Assembly: GCF_905175385.1 (NCBI RefSeq)
Contig: NZ_HG992750.1
Coordinates: 434,001-498,000, forward strand
Length of the DNA stretch: 64,000 nt
Reading direction: 5' to 3'
Source of the DNA: Vibrio sp. B1FLJ16
GTDB lineage: Bacteria > Pseudomonadota > Gammaproteobacteria > Enterobacterales > Vibrionaceae
Numbering within the stretch: the first letter of the stretch is position 1; every line of letters starts with the position of its first letter. Made by a program: the position numbers and the translations under genes. Below the pieces are notes generated by a model. The model was given only the letters and a program-made list of their open reading frames with translations. It was not told where the DNA came from and made no database searches. Shown here piece after piece: positions 50,038 to 60,193 of this stretch.

Positions 50038-51336
50038 CTAGAAATGATGTGGAATGAAAGCTAGTGCAAGTGATGGGAAAGCGATCAACAGCCCTAGACG
50101 AACAACATCAGACAAAACAAACGGGATAACGCCTTTGAATATTTCTCCGATATTGAGGTCTTTATCTAACGACTTAATGACGAATACATTCATACCAACT
50201 GGTGGGGTAATCAGTCCCACTTCAACAGTAATTACCGCAACGATACCAAACCAAATAGGGTCAAAACCAGCAGCCTGAATCAGTGGGAACACGACAGGAA
50301 CAGTAAGTAGTAGCATTGCAATACTGTCCATTACACAACCCAGTAGAATAAACAGCATGAGAACAGCAAAGAGCACCATGTAAGGCGAAAGATTTAAGCT
50401 ATTAACGAAATCGACCAGTGAATAGGAAATACGTGAAACAGATAAGAAGAAGCCAAAGATTTCAGCACCGACGATCATAAAGAAAATCATCGCAGAGATT
50501 GATAAGGTTTCATTCACAGCTTCTTTAAACATTTCCCATGTCATACCGCGAGCAAAGGCGATGAACATGGTCAGTGACGCACCAATTGCTGCTGCTTCCG
50601 TGGGAGTAAAGAAGCCAGCATAAATACCTGTAATGATTGAAACAAAAATCAGACTAAATGGCAGAAGGCCTTTTAAACCAACGATTTTTTGCTTCAATGT
50701 CGTTTTCTCGCCAGGTGTCGCAAGTTGAGGGAATAACCAAACGGTTACAGCAACTGCAACGCAGTATAGTGCTAAACCCAGAAGACCTGGAATGACACCC
50801 GCGATAAACATATCACCTACAGATTGCTCAGTGATCAATGCGTATAGAAGTAGCGCAATTGAAGGCGGAATCATGATGCCCAAAGTACCGCCTGCAGCGA
50901 GTGTGCCTGCAGCGAGTCCTGCAGAATATCCGTTCTTTTTCATTTCCGGCAGAGCAACGCGAGACATACTTGCAGCCGTTGCCAGAGATGAACCTGAAAT
51001 TGCCGAGAAAATACCACAAGATGTTACTGCTGCAAGTGCCATCCCTCCACGCCATGAACCAAACATAGTTTTAGCACCATGGAATAGTTCTTGAGACATA
51101 CGTGCTTTTGAAGCAAATACTCCCATCAGAATAAACATAGGAATAGGGCTGAAGCTGTAGTTTGATAATGCATCAAATGGTGCACTATCCAATATTGCAA
51201 CCGCAGGTTGGAACGCTACGATGGAGGTAAACCCGATGAAACCTGTTGCCGCCATTGAAAGGGCAATTGGGGCTCTAAAAGCAATCAGAATCAGCATGAC
51301 TGCAATACAAATAAAGCCGATCATTGAAGCGTCCAT
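50038..51336 (-). CDS. TRAP transporter large permease DctM
   Basis: Inner-membrane permease (432 aa, about 12 helices). DctM-family motifs include the SGSSLATAASMSRVALPEMKK stretch near residue 110 and TPPVGMNVFVIKSL near residue 375. Works with the small subunit and binding protein encoded just upstream (51336-52966). It overlaps the small-subunit stop by one base. In this neighbourhood the substrate is probably an aromatic or related carboxylate, perhaps 4-hydroxybenzoate; that is inference. Confidence 0.93.
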   Translation of the reverse strand: MDASMIGFICIAVMLILIAFRAPIALSMAATGFIGFTSIVAFQPAVAILDSAPFDALSNYSFSPIPMFILMGVFASKARMSQELFHGAKTMFGSWRGGMALAAVTSCGIFSAISGSSLATAASMSRVALPEMKKNGYSAGLAAGTLAAGGTLGIMIPPSIALLLYALITEQSVGDMFIAGVIPGLLGLALYCVAVAVTVWLFPQLATPGEKTTLKQKIVGLKGLLPFSLIFVSIITGIYAGFFTPTEAAAIGASLTMFIAFARGMTWEMFKEAVNETLSISAMIFFMIVGAEIFGFFLSVSRISYSLVDFVNSLNLSPYMVLFAVLMLFILLGCVMDSIAMLLLTVPVVFPLIQAAGFDPIWFGIVAVITVEVGLITPPVGMNVFVIKSLDKDLNIGEIFKGVIPFVLSDVVRLGLLIAFPSLALAFIPHHF

Positions 51337-51907
51337 TACGCCACCTCTTTACGTTGCTGATGGGAATTTTGTGATGAAGAAGGTTTGTTGGGTTTTCCTT
51401 CTTCTGTTTGATGATGGTTGCGGATGAGATCCCAAGTTAAGATCAGGCAACGTAGCGTTAGCATAGCAGTAGCGAGAACAACGACTCGATAAATCCAAGG
51501 CATTGGAATCATTAAGTCTTGTGTTGTTTCGCCGCTAAGAACCGCGCCCTCTATGGCTTGATAAAAACGATAGGTCATACCTGCACCAAGTAGTGCAAAA
51601 CCAAGCAAGTAGAAAGACTCTAGATAGACTTTGGTTCTCTCAGACATCTGCTCGGTAAAGAGGTCAACGATAACCTGAGAGTCACCGACAGACTGGGCAA
51701 AGTAAAAAGTACAGTAAATAGTAGCCCATACTTAATTAGCTCTACACCACCTATAAAAGTGAAGGCGATGTTGCCGTCACTTAAACCATATAGTGTACGT
51801 GTCACTACATCTACTAATGTGACTAACATCATTCCAATCAGCAGTACTCCACTGCACGTATGCATGGTGTATGAAATTCGATTGATGAAGTTTTTGAGTA
51901 CAGTCAT
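51336..51907 (-). pseudogene. TRAP transporter small permease DctQ, frameshifted
   Basis: The four-helix small subunit is split into two frames: 51907-51620 (N-terminal, MTVLKNFINRISYTMHTCSG) and 51647-51336 (C-terminal, MSERTKVYLESFYLLGFALL). The intended frame is restored by adding one T to an ACTTTGCCC stretch (expected ACTTTTGCCC) near 51698, giving FTFAQSVGDSQVIVDLFTEQ. Repaired length is about 190 aa, normal for DctQ. The rest is undamaged. If real, uptake by this TRAP system would be lost unless translation shifts frame. Confidence 0.88.
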
Positions 51908-51931
51908 AAGGTAACTCCCAACATCATACGT

Positions 51932-52966
51932 TTAAGCAGGGTTTGCACATGTTGAGCCGGATAGCTCCATAGCGCGGTCGTAAACTTTTTGTGCCGGGAG
52001 GCCCTTGCTTTCCAGATTACTGATGTATTCTTTTGTTACTTCATCCAGCATTGGTTTCCAGTTAGCTTTAATATCTGCATCACTAACTTCAACAATGTCA
52101 TGACCTAATTTCTGGGCTTCAGCCAAACCTTTTTCGTCTAGGCGATCAAAAGATTGACCTGATTTAATAGACCACTCCATACCAGAGTTTTTGTCGATCG
52201 CGGCTTTTAACTCAGCATCTAGGCCGTTATAGACGTTTTTGTTCATGGTTACGATGAAAGAAAGAGAGTAAAGTCCACCGATATCGGTATGGTTATCAGC
52301 AAGCTCATTGATCTTAAATACAGTTGCGCCTTCCCAAGGAAGAGCGACGCCATCGATTACACCACGTTGCATTGATTGGTATGAACTTGGCGCTGGCATA
52401 CCAACTGGTAGAGCTTTTGATTTCTCAAGCAGGCTTGCTACTACGGAGGTAGGACGGCGGATACGCAGGTTTGCTAAATCTTCAGGTTTTTCAACTCTTT
52501 TACCTTTGGTGTGCAGCATGCCCGGACCATGAGTAAATAAGAACAGAGGTTTAGTATCTTTGTACTCAGATGAAATCAAACCTTCGTTATAAAGTGTTTG
52601 AATCACACAAGAACCTTGTGCGGCATTTTTAACCACTCCCGGAAGCTCAACGACTTGTGTCAGTGGGAAGCGGTTTGCTGTATAGCCTTGTACTGTTGCT
52701 GTAACATCGATAATTTGGTGAGTTACTGCGTCGTATTGCGCTGGTGGCTTAGCCAGCATAGCGCTCGCGTAAATTTCTACATTAATGCGGTCGTTTGAAT
52801 CTTTCTTTACCTGGTTAGCCCAGTTTTCAAAGATATCTTTTTGTGCAGCGGAGACCGCTGGCCAAAAGTGACCGAATCGAAGGGTTACATCTGCAGCAGA
52901 AGCTGCTCCAGCAGATAGCATTGCACCAAGTGCGCATGCGTAGGCAAGCGTGTTCATCTTTTTCAT
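51932..52966 (-). CDS. TRAP transporter DctP-type substrate-binding protein
   Basis: Periplasmic binding protein (344 aa), signal peptide about residues 1-24 (ending ASA). The mature opening VTLRFGHFWPAVSAAQKDIF and the conserved SYQSMQRGVIDGVALPWEG region, with the Arg (RIRRPTS) that usually binds the carboxylate, mark a DctP-type protein. First gene of the DctP-DctQ-DctM set inside the aromatic gene cluster, which suggests an aromatic acid or breakdown product as ligand. Confidence 0.92.
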   Translation of the reverse strand: MKKMNTLAYACALGAMLSAGAASAADVTLRFGHFWPAVSAAQKDIFENWANQVKKDSNDRINVEIYASAMLAKPPAQYDAVTHQIIDVTATVQGYTANRFPLTQVVELPGVVKNAAQGSCVIQTLYNEGLISSEYKDTKPLFLFTHGPGMLHTKGKRVEKPEDLANLRIRRPTSVVASLLEKSKALPVGMPAPSSYQSMQRGVIDGVALPWEGATVFKINELADNHTDIGGLYSLSFIVTMNKNVYNGLDAELKAAIDKNSGMEWSIKSGQSFDRLDEKGLAEAQKLGHDIVEVSDADIKANWKPMLDEVTKEYISNLESKGLPAQKVYDRAMELSGSTCANPA

Positions 52967-53101
52967 GTTCGTATCCGTACTTTGTTACTGATGTATTTTC
53001 CAACCTGGACAAGGGGGTTACTTGTACCGGGTTGGCTGCATTTTTGTTTCAGTTGTTTATAAATTGTTATTCATAGCCAGCGTTGTAGGGGGAGCTAGCA
53101 A

Positions 53102-54052
53102 CTATTTACTTTCTAATAGTTGTTCTAATTTGTGTAATGTTTCCATAGCCCCCAAACATTGAGCTACGGAAGAGTTTGGTTCACGAGCTTCCTTAATTGC
53201 TGAAATAAATTCACGATCGATCAGTTCAATACCATTGTTTGAAACCGCCACATCAGACAGGTCAATTTGGTTATCATAGCCATCAAACAGGTCATCATAT
53301 CTTGCGATATAAGTGCCTTCTTCACAGATATAGCGGAAGAAAGTACCCAATGGACCATCGTTGTTAAAGGATAAAGATAAAGTACAAATAGCACCTGAAG
53401 GCACTTTCATACCAATACTCATATCCATTGCGATTCCGAGATCTGGATGAATAGGGCCTTGCAATGCTTGCAACTGGCTGGATTCTTCTCCGGTTTGATA
53501 CTGGAAAAGGTCAACGGTATGACAAGCATGGTGCCAAAGCAGATGGTCAGTCCATGTGCGAGGTTCACCTTTGGCGTTAGTATTTGTTCTGCGGAAGAAA
53601 TAAGTTTGAACGTCCATCTGTTGGATATGGAGCTCACCCGCCTTTATTTTGTTATGAATCCACTGGTGGCTAGGGTTGAAACGACGAGTATGTCCAGCCA
53701 TCGCAATTAGTCCCGTGCGCTGTTGTGTCTCCACTAAACGGCGAGAATCTTCAATGTTATCTGCCATAGGGATTTCAACTAATACGTGTTTACCCGCTTC
53801 TAAACATTCAATGCCCTGGCTGGCATGTAACTGAGTTGGGGTCGCAAGGATGACGGCTTCAACAGTATCAAGCTGCAATGCTTCGCTTAAACTATGGCAG
53901 ATAGCCGCATTTGGATATTGTTCGCCTAGCACAGCCATTTTGTCAGCTTCTGCTCCAACCAAGGCCGTAACCGTGACGTCATTAATCTGTTTAAGAGCGT
54001 CGAGGTGTTTATTACCAAATGCGCCAGTGGCTCCTACCACACAAATATTCAT
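53102..54052 (-). CDS. ligC: 4-carboxy-2-hydroxymuconate-6-semialdehyde dehydrogenase
   Basis: NAD(P)-dependent dehydrogenase of the GFO/IDH/MOCA fold (316 aa, the size of Sphingobium LigC). Rossmann motif GATGAFGNKHLDAL near residue 8, VEIPMADNIEDSRRLVE where many relatives have an EKP motif, and the conserved HACHTVDLF. It oxidises the ring-cleavage product of protocatechuate (as its hemiacetal) to 2-pyrone-4,6-dicarboxylate, the substrate of LigI encoded on the other arm. Same strand as the regulator, so part of the leftward arm. Confidence 0.88.
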   Translation of the reverse strand: MNICVVGATGAFGNKHLDALKQINDVTVTALVGAEADKMAVLGEQYPNAAICHSLSEALQLDTVEAVILATPTQLHASQGIECLEAGKHVLVEIPMADNIEDSRRLVETQQRTGLIAMAGHTRRFNPSHQWIHNKIKAGELHIQQMDVQTYFFRRTNTNAKGEPRTWTDHLLWHHACHTVDLFQYQTGEESSQLQALQGPIHPDLGIAMDMSIGMKVPSGAICTLSLSFNNDGPLGTFFRYICEEGTYIARYDDLFDGYDNQIDLSDVAVSNNGIELIDREFISAIKEAREPNSSVAQCLGAMETLHKLEQLLESK

Positions 54053-54084
54053 AACGTTTCCTTTTGTTTACTGAGTTCTGCTAG

Positions 54085-54579
54085 TCAGTTTGATTCATTT
54101 AAGATCATGTTACTTGGAAAGAAATCCAGTGATTTAAAAATATCTTTGAGTGTAGACATTTGTTTGCTATCGATAGAGAATCTGTTGTTTTCTCTGCTCA
54201 ACACCCCTTCTATATAGATTCCTTTTAAGTTTTCCACTCCGTCTTTTAGTCGCTTCTTTGCTTTATCTGGTGTTCTTAAGTCTGCGATTATTTGTCCTGG
54301 TTTAATAAGTTGTTCTAACTCGTTAACCCATGGATTTAAATCTGTACTACTGTCTGAAATCAAAACCAAGTGAGCGCTATTAACAGCATCTGATACAGAT
54401 AAACAACCTTGAACCCCACACACGATGTATCTCTCTAATTGTTCTTTACATGTTTTCGCCTCTAATGCCAAAGGATCAAATGCTGTTATAACCCTATCTG
54501 GCCGGTTAAGCCCCAACCCAAGTATTGACTGTGCTGTATAGCCAAAACCGATAAAAGCAAGTCTTGAAATCTTTGGCAT
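54085..54579 (-). CDS. Short NAD-binding protein (6PGDH N-domain-like)
   Basis: 164-residue protein. The start LAFIGFGYTAQSILGLGL is a Rossmann nucleotide loop (GFGxxA), and LVLISDSSTDLNPWVNELEQLIKPGQIIADLRTP looks like the N-domain of hydroxyisobutyrate/6-phosphogluconate-dehydrogenase-type enzymes. The C-terminal dehydrogenase domain of about 120-140 residues is missing, and no continuation exists in other frames, because ligC begins 32 bp downstream. Either a genuinely small protein or a long-fixed truncation. Role in the aromatic cluster unknown. Confidence 0.65.
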   Translation of the reverse strand: MPKISRLAFIGFGYTAQSILGLGLNRPDRVITAFDPLALEAKTCKEQLERYIVCGVQGCLSVSDAVNSAHLVLISDSSTDLNPWVNELEQLIKPGQIIADLRTPDKAKKRLKDGVENLKGIYIEGVLSRENNRFSIDSKQMSTLKDIFKSLDFFPSNMILNESN

Positions 54580-54728
54580 ACATGTCCCTTATTTCAGAGT
54601 TTGTTTTAATTGCTTGTAAATTTTTGCTAACAAAACATTAGCAAGATGATTGAGATAGGGAAAATTAGAATTTAATATTGGCTATTCAAAATTTGAATAG
54701 CCAAAGTTCAATTGGCTATATATTTTTA

Positions 54729-55949
54729 TTATATCTCTGTTAGAGATAACCCTATTTTTCTTATGGTAGAAATGAAGGCTTCCTGAGGTGTCGTACCCTG
54801 CCAGCTTTTACGAATAGTAATACCGATGGCACGCTTATTTTGATTGGAATCGTAGTCAACAATATCAAATAGCTGCTCGCTAAGTTCACGGTGCACTTGG
54901 TGCTTAGGAAGCATCGTTAACTTATTGCTGCCTATTAGAATTTCGCGAACCAGCATTTGTGAACTGGCTTCAATTATTTGAACTGGTAATGGGTGTTCCT
55001 TGCTCGCAAATATCTGCTCGAACATGGTTCTTCCCGGTGTATTCATTCGCGATATTACCCAGCCATACTGGCTCAAATCATCTAGTGTGACAGGTGTTTT
55101 CATTTTACAAAGAGGGTGGTCTTTTCTGGCGAGAATAACGTTTGATGTAAAGAATAACGTTTCTTGGTGTATGTCGTAAGAGGGGACGGGAAATCTTAGT
55201 GCTCCAACAAGAACGTCTATCTCTCCCTTTCTCAAGTGATCGAGAAGATCTTCATAAAGGCCATCAATAACACTGACGTTAAAGTCAGGGTATTCTTCAG
55301 TGAATTCGTTTATAGCCTGAGGAAGAATACACGTCCTTGCAAGCGGTAAACTACCAACGATAATGCTACCTGAGCTGATGTTATTGTTGGCATTGATGTC
55401 CGCAATACCTTGATTAATTTCATTAAAAGCAAGCTTCACATCTCTACTTAAGTTTTGGGCTGTTTTACTTGGGCTGACACCCAAACTGGTTTTTTCAAAC
55501 AGTACGGTACCTAAGTATTGTTCGAGATCTTTACATGCTCTGTATAAAGAAGATTGAGATGTACCAATATTTCTGCCGGCAGCTGAATAATTTTGTGCCT
55601 CAGATACAGCGACTAATGCTGTAAGTTGAGTGATAGTAATTGCAAACAAACTTGCAGTTTGAGAGCTGGAAGTCTTCTTATCTAGGTTATAACTACGCTT
55701 AACCGCTTGGCCTAAGATGTTTAACGCTCGTTCAACGCGGAAGTGAAATATCTCTCCCTCTTTAGTCAGACTCATACCGTCGGTCTTTCTCTCAAACAAT
55801 GCTGTTTTTAGCTGCTTTTCAATTTTAGCCAATGCTTGAGTGATGGCTGGTTGTGATAGGAAGATATTCTCTGAAGCTTTATTTATGCTGCCATGTTTAA
55901 CCACAGCTACGAAAGCAACCAGGTGTCTTAAGTTTGGTATTTTTTTCAT
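54729..55949 (-). CDS. LysR-type regulator with two N-terminal HTH domains
   Basis: 406 aa, about 100 longer than normal LysR proteins. The first winged HTH is at residues about 7-66 (HLVAFVAVVKHGSINKASEN, SQPAITQALAKIEKQL). A second, complete one lies at about 108-168 (TQLTALVAVSEAQNYSAAG, SQSSLYRACKDLEQYL). The effector domain follows from about 195. It lies between the two divergent arms of the aromatic pathway, facing ligJ across a 153-bp gap, and is the obvious regulator. A pathway intermediate is the likely effector, by analogy with LigR and GalR. Confidence 0.9.
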   Translation of the reverse strand: MKKIPNLRHLVAFVAVVKHGSINKASENIFLSQPAITQALAKIEKQLKTALFERKTDGMSLTKEGEIFHFRVERALNILGQAVKRSYNLDKKTSSSQTASLFAITITQLTALVAVSEAQNYSAAGRNIGTSQSSLYRACKDLEQYLGTVLFEKTSLGVSPSKTAQNLSRDVKLAFNEINQGIADINANNNISSGSIIVGSLPLARTCILPQAINEFTEEYPDFNVSVIDGLYEDLLDHLRKGEIDVLVGALRFPVPSYDIHQETLFFTSNVILARKDHPLCKMKTPVTLDDLSQYGWVISRMNTPGRTMFEQIFASKEHPLPVQIIEASSQMLVREILIGSNKLTMLPKHQVHRELSEQLFDIVDYDSNQNKRAIGITIRKSWQGTTPQEAFISTIRKIGLSLTEI

Positions 55950-56102
55950 GGTATGCGCAAAATTATTGATTTGGTGTTATTGACTATATCAAAACCCAAT
56001 AGCATTGTTTCAAAATGAAATGGCAAAAAGTTAACTCAATGTAAATACTGTGACCCTACGCATTAAAGTTTGAATGGATCAGAAACAAGGGACGATTAAA
56101 GT
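55950..56102. promoter_or_regulatory. Divergent control region between the LysR gene and ligJ
   Basis: 153 bp, AT rich, between the regulator and the rightward lig operon. An imperfect dyad TTGGTGTT...AAAACCCAA around 55971-56003 has the dimensions of a LysR-type activator site. No exact promoter could be assigned. Confidence 0.4.
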
Positions 56103-57128
56103 ATGATCATTGATTGCCATGGACACTACACAACGACACCTCCACAAGTTGGGGAATACAGAGATAACCAAAAAGCCGCTTTGATGAACGACCCGACTCA
56201 CAAAGGTGAGAAAGGCGTTATGCATATCAGTGACGATGAAATTCGCGAAAGTATTGATAATAATCAGCTACGCTTACAGCGTGATCGCGGTACCGATTTA
56301 ACTATTTTCTCTCCACGTGCGAGTTGGATGGGACACCATATCGGTAATGAACATACTAGCCGTTACTGGACAGAGCACCAAAATGAGTTAATTCGTCGTG
56401 TGTGTGATCTTTATCCTAATAATTTTGCTCCGGTTGCTCAGCTTCCTCAGTCTCCGGGTGTGACACCAAGCAAGTCTATTCCTGAATTAGTTCGCTGTGT
56501 TGAAGAAATGGGGTTCATCGGTTGCAATCTAAACCCGGATACCACAGGTGGCTTCTGGAAAGATGCCTCTTTAGCCGATCGTAGCTTTTACCCACTTTAT
56601 GAAAAATTGGTCGAGCTTGATGTTCCTGCCATGATTCACGTAAGTGCTGCATGTAATAGCTGTTTCCATACGACTAGTTCTCATTATTTAGGTGCTGATA
56701 CCACCGCCTTTTCTCAACTTTTAATGTCTGATGTATTTAAAGACTTCCCAGAACTAAAAATCATTATCCCTCATGGAGGTGGCGCGGTGCCTTACCACTG
56801 GGGACGTTTCCGTGGCATTGCGCAAGATATGGGATTACCACCATTAGAAGAATCAGTGCTGAATAACATTTACTTCGATACCTGTGTTTATCATCAAAAG
56901 GGAATCGACTTGCTACTTGATTTGTTGCCGGTGAAAAACATTCTGTTTGCTTCAGAAATGATCGGTGCTGTTCGAGGAATCGATCCAGAAACTGGTCACT
57001 ATTTTGATGACACCAAACGTTATATCGATGCGAACACTAAGTTGAATGATAAAGAAAAACAACAAATTTTCTCAGGCAATGCTCGCCGAGTATTCAGCCG
57101 CTTAGATTCGTTACTCAATCAAGCTTAA
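56103..57128 (+). CDS. ligJ: 4-oxalomesaconate hydratase
   Basis: Amidohydrolase-fold hydratase (341 aa, the length of Sphingobium LigJ) that adds water to 4-oxalomesaconate to give 4-carboxy-4-hydroxy-2-oxoadipate. Metal-ligand region [10 protein letters not shown] at the N-terminus, MIHVSAACN with the middle histidine, [17 protein letters not shown] with the next, and a conserved [13 protein letters not shown] at the end. First gene of the rightward operon, divergent from the regulator. Confidence 0.9.
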   Translation: MIIDCHGHYTTTPPQVGEYRDNQKAALMNDPTHKGEKGVMHISDDEIRESIDNNQLRLQRDRGTDLTIFSPRASWMGHHIGNEHTSRYWTEHQNELIRRVCDLYPNNFAPVAQLPQSPGVTPSKSIPELVRCVEEMGFIGCNLNPDTTGGFWKDASLADRSFYPLYEKLVELDVPAMIHVSAACNSCFHTTSSHYLGADTTAFSQLLMSDVFKDFPELKIIIPHGGGAVPYHWGRFRGIAQDMGLPPLEESVLNNIYFDTCVYHQKGIDLLLDLLPVKNILFASEMIGAVRGIDPETGHYFDDTKRYIDANTKLNDKEKQQIFSGNARRVFSRLDSLLNQA

Positions 57129-57147
57129 AACAAACAGGAAATTTGAA

Positions 57148-57822
57148 ATGAAAAATGTAGTCGTACAAAACATCGAGCGAGTAGATGAAGAAACCATAAA
57201 GGGTTTAGCTGAATGTGGTGTTGCAACCGTCCATGAAGCCCAGGGTCGTAAGGGGTTACTTGCAGATTACATGCGCCCAATTTATAGCGACGTTGCTGTA
57301 GCAGGTTCTGCTGTCACGATTTCGGGTGCTGCGGGCGATAACTGGATGATTCACGTAGCGATTGAACAATGTAAGCCGGGAGATATTCTGGTGTTTGCAC
57401 CAACGTCTCCTTCCAATCATGGTTTCTTTGGTGATCTGCTTGCCACTTCAGCACAAGCTCGTGGTGTTGTCGGTTTGATCATCGATGGTGGTGTTCGCGA
57501 CGTCAGAGTTCTGAAAGAAATGAACTTCCCAGTGTGGTCAAAACACATTTTTGCTCAAGGCACGATTAAAGCAACGCTTGGCTCAGTTAATGTTTCGATT
57601 GTGTGTGCGGATGAAGTTGTCAATGCTGGTGATGTGATTGTCGCGGATGACGATGGAGTATGCGTTGTTCGTCGTGAAGAAGCGGTTGAAGTGTTAAAAG
57701 CGGCACGTGCTCGCGAAGCGTTTGAAGAAACTAAGCGTGTACGTTTTGCTAATGGCGAACTTGGACTTGATGTTTACGACATGCGAGGACGACTAGAGAA
57801 GGAAGGGCTCAAGTATGTCTGA
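57148..57822 (+). CDS. ligK: 4-carboxy-4-hydroxy-2-oxoadipate aldolase
   Basis: RraA-fold aldolase (224 aa) that splits the C6 intermediate into pyruvate and oxaloacetate, the last step of the 4,5-cleavage pathway. Conserved [15 protein letters not shown] near residue 28, [24 protein letters not shown] near residues 98-121 with the metal/substrate residues, and [10 protein letters not shown] near 173. Not the RNase E inhibitor RraA itself: length and operon position fit LigK/GalC. Overlaps ligU by 8 bp. Confidence 0.92.
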   Translation: MKNVVVQNIERVDEETIKGLAECGVATVHEAQGRKGLLADYMRPIYSDVAVAGSAVTISGAAGDNWMIHVAIEQCKPGDILVFAPTSPSNHGFFGDLLATSAQARGVVGLIIDGGVRDVRVLKEMNFPVWSKHIFAQGTIKATLGSVNVSIVCADEVVNAGDVIVADDDGVCVVRREEAVEVLKAARAREAFEETKRVRFANGELGLDVYDMRGRLEKEGLKYV

Positions 57823-58882
57823 TTATCCGCTATCTGCACCTTGTTTATGGATGCGTGGAGGCACCTCAAAAGGTGGTTATTTCCTCAATTCAGACTTACC
57901 TCAATTATCAACTGAGCGTGATGAATTCTTGCTGGAAGTGATGGGCTCGCCAGATGTAAAACAGATTGATGGTTTAGGAGGAGCTAATCCATTGACTTCT
58001 AAAGTTGCTGTGGTGAAGCCTTCACAAAGAGAAGGTGCAGATGTGGATTATCTGTTTTTGCAGGTGTTTGTTGATCAGGCTACTGTCACTGATAAGCAAA
58101 ACTGCGGAAACATCCTGGCTGGTGTTGGTCCATTTGCGATTGAAAAAGGTTTGGTAGATATCACTGGAGATCTTACTGAAGTAACTGTCTACATGGAAAA
58201 CACCGGGCAACTTGCCGTTTGTCGCGTTCCAACTCAAAACGGCAAAGTTAATTACCGCGGTGATGCTCGAATTGATGGCGTACCGGGAACTGCAAGTCCG
58301 ATAGAAATTGAGTTTAAAGATACCGCTGGCTCCAGTTGTGGTGCTTTACTTCCAACAGGTAATGCTGTTGATCAAATAAACGGATTGAATGTGACCTTGA
58401 TTGATAACGGCATGCCTGTCGTCGTGATAGCGGCAGAAGAACTCGGAATAAAAGGTGATGAAAGTCCTCAGGAGTTAGAAGATAACCGTGAGTTACGTGA
58501 TCAACTGGAAAAACTTCGTTTGGAAGCAGGAAGCCTGATGAACTTAGGTGATGTCACCGCGTTATCCGTTCCTAAAATGAGCATTGTCAGTAAAGCAGCT
58601 AAGGGCGGAGTACTGAATACGCGTACTTTTATTCCCCACCGCTGTCATGATGCTATAGGTGTTTTGGGCGCGGTAAGTGTGGCAACTGCTTGTTTGTTAG
58701 AAGGCTCGCCAGCTAACCGATATGTCGATTTTTCTTTAAGTCCCAAAATGACATTAAGTGTAGAGCATCCAACAGGAGAGCTAAGTGTTGTGATGCAACT
58801 AGACGAAAACAATAACGTGAAAAGCGCAGCAATATTACGCACCGCACGTAAATTATTCGATGGTGTTGTATTTGGGCATTGA
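57815..58882 (+). CDS. ligU: 4-oxalomesaconate tautomerase
   Basis: PrpF-family isomerase (355 aa) of the diaminopimelate-epimerase fold that moves the double bond of 4-oxalomesaconate between keto and enol forms so that LigJ can act; equivalent to LigU and GalD. The opening [14 protein letters not shown] is a PrpF-family hallmark, and [17 protein letters not shown] and [15 protein letters not shown] are further conserved stretches with the candidate proton-transfer residues. Start overlaps the ligK stop, consistent with coupled translation. Confidence 0.9.
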   Translation: MSDYPLSAPCLWMRGGTSKGGYFLNSDLPQLSTERDEFLLEVMGSPDVKQIDGLGGANPLTSKVAVVKPSQREGADVDYLFLQVFVDQATVTDKQNCGNILAGVGPFAIEKGLVDITGDLTEVTVYMENTGQLAVCRVPTQNGKVNYRGDARIDGVPGTASPIEIEFKDTAGSSCGALLPTGNAVDQINGLNVTLIDNGMPVVVIAAEELGIKGDESPQELEDNRELRDQLEKLRLEAGSLMNLGDVTALSVPKMSIVSKAAKGGVLNTRTFIPHRCHDAIGVLGAVSVATACLLEGSPANRYVDFSLSPKMTLSVEHPTGELSVVMQLDENNNVKSAAILRTARKLFDGVVFGH

Positions 58883-58954
58883 GCTCATGGCGTAGTACTT
58901 CAACTCCCAATAATTATAAAAAATTTACAATTATAGAACTGAAGGATTAAGAAC

Positions 58955-59824
58955 ATGGATAAAGATTACTTACCTTTCCATCCGAAACCGAGTAGGCCAA
59001 AGTTTTCTGCACCTGAGGGAGCTGTCGATGCGCATTGCCATGTGTTTGGGCCGGGTGAGCAATTCCCTTATTCACCTAAACGAAAATACACCCCGTGTGA
59101 TGCATCTAAGCATCAATTATTTGCGTTGCGTGATCATTTAGGTTTTAGCCGTAACGTTATTGTTCAGGCATCATGTCACGGAACTGACAATGCAGCCTTA
59201 ATTGATGCACTTGAATATGCAGGTGATCTTGCTCGTGGTGTTGCGGTTGTATCACCAGACATTACAGAGCAAGATCTGAAGCAGATGCATGAAGCGGGCG
59301 TTCGTGCTGTGCGATTTAACTTTGTTAAACGCTTAGTTGATGTCACGCCAAAAGAAGTTTTCTTAAGTATTGCAGAGAAAATCAAACCTCTTGGATGGCA
59401 TATCGTAGTGTATTTTGAAGCCGCTGATTTTGATGATATCACTCCTTTCTTACTTGAACTGGATACACAGATTGTTATTGACCATATGGGGCGTCCAGAC
59501 GTTGCTTTAGGTGTTGAACATCCGAATTTCCAAAAGTTTGTTAAGTTGCTGGCAGATAACCCTCAAATCTGGACTAAAGTAAGCTGCCCTGAACGTTTGA
59601 CTCAAACTCCACCAGATTACAGTGACGTTGTGCCTTTCGCTAAGGTCTTGGTTGAGAATTTCCCACGTCAGGTGCTTTGGGGTACCGACTGGCCACACCC
59701 AAATATGAAATCACACATGCCTGATGATGGACATTTAGTCGATGTCATTCCATTGATAGCACCGACACCAGAACTTCAGTACGCATTGCTAGTTGAAAAC
59801 CCAATGAAACTTTATTGGGAATAA
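58955..59824 (+). CDS. ligI: 2-pyrone-4,6-dicarboxylate lactonase
   Basis: Amidohydrolase-superfamily lactonase (289 aa) that opens 2-pyrone-4,6-dicarboxylate to 4-oxalomesaconate. The metal-site start GAVDAHCHVFGPGEQFPYSP is characteristic, followed by VIDHMGRPD and the C-terminal WGTDWPHPN with the catalytic Asp. Close to characterised Sphingobium LigI in length and motifs. Same operon as ligU (72-bp gap, with AAGGA just before its ATG) and ligA (11-bp gap). Confidence 0.93.
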   Translation: MDKDYLPFHPKPSRPKFSAPEGAVDAHCHVFGPGEQFPYSPKRKYTPCDASKHQLFALRDHLGFSRNVIVQASCHGTDNAALIDALEYAGDLARGVAVVSPDITEQDLKQMHEAGVRAVRFNFVKRLVDVTPKEVFLSIAEKIKPLGWHIVVYFEAADFDDITPFLLELDTQIVIDHMGRPDVALGVEHPNFQKFVKLLADNPQIWTKVSCPERLTQTPPDYSDVVPFAKVLVENFPRQVLWGTDWPHPNMKSHMPDDGHLVDVIPLIAPTPELQYALLVENPMKLYWE

Positions 59825-59835
59825 GGGGGACGAGT

Positions 59836-60189
59836 ATGGCTTACGTAAAAAACGAAGTACCAGTTGAAGGAACAATATTCTTCGACGGAGACATGGCCCG
59901 TAAAGGTTACGGTTTGAACAAAATGTGTTTCTCCTTTAATGAAGCCAAAGCAAGGGAAGAGTTCGTCGAAGATGAAATGGCATACTGCGATCGTTTTGGT
60001 CTGACAGAGGCACAAAAGAAAGCGGTACATGATCGTGACGTCTTAAAGCTTATTGAAGAAGGTGGAAACATCTACTATCTCGCGAAGTTTGCAGGATTGC
60101 TTGGGATGAATATGCAGGACATTGGTGCTCTACAAACAGGGATGAGTTTAGAAGAGTTTAAGCAAAAGCTCGTGGACGCAGGGAGATAA
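59836..60189 (+). CDS. ligA: Protocatechuate 4,5-dioxygenase alpha subunit
   Basis: Small subunit (117 aa) of the type II extradiol dioxygenase. Sequence features: GYGLNKMCFSFNEAKAREEF and DVLKLIEEGGNIYYLAKFAGLLG, characteristic of LigA, which caps the active site of LigB. The open frame begins at 59815, but ATG 59836 has GGGGGA upstream and gives the standard N-terminus. Ends 4 bp before ligB, so the two subunits are made from one message in the expected ratio. Confidence 0.94.
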   Translation: MAYVKNEVPVEGTIFFDGDMARKGYGLNKMCFSFNEAKAREEFVEDEMAYCDRFGLTEAQKKAVHDRDVLKLIEEGGNIYYLAKFAGLLGMNMQDIGALQTGMSLEEFKQKLVDAGR

Positions 60190-60193
60190 GTCG

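Noticed and set aside
57148..57822. RraA (RNase E inhibitor)
   Set aside because: Length and position between ligJ and ligU fit the aldolase LigK of the same fold.
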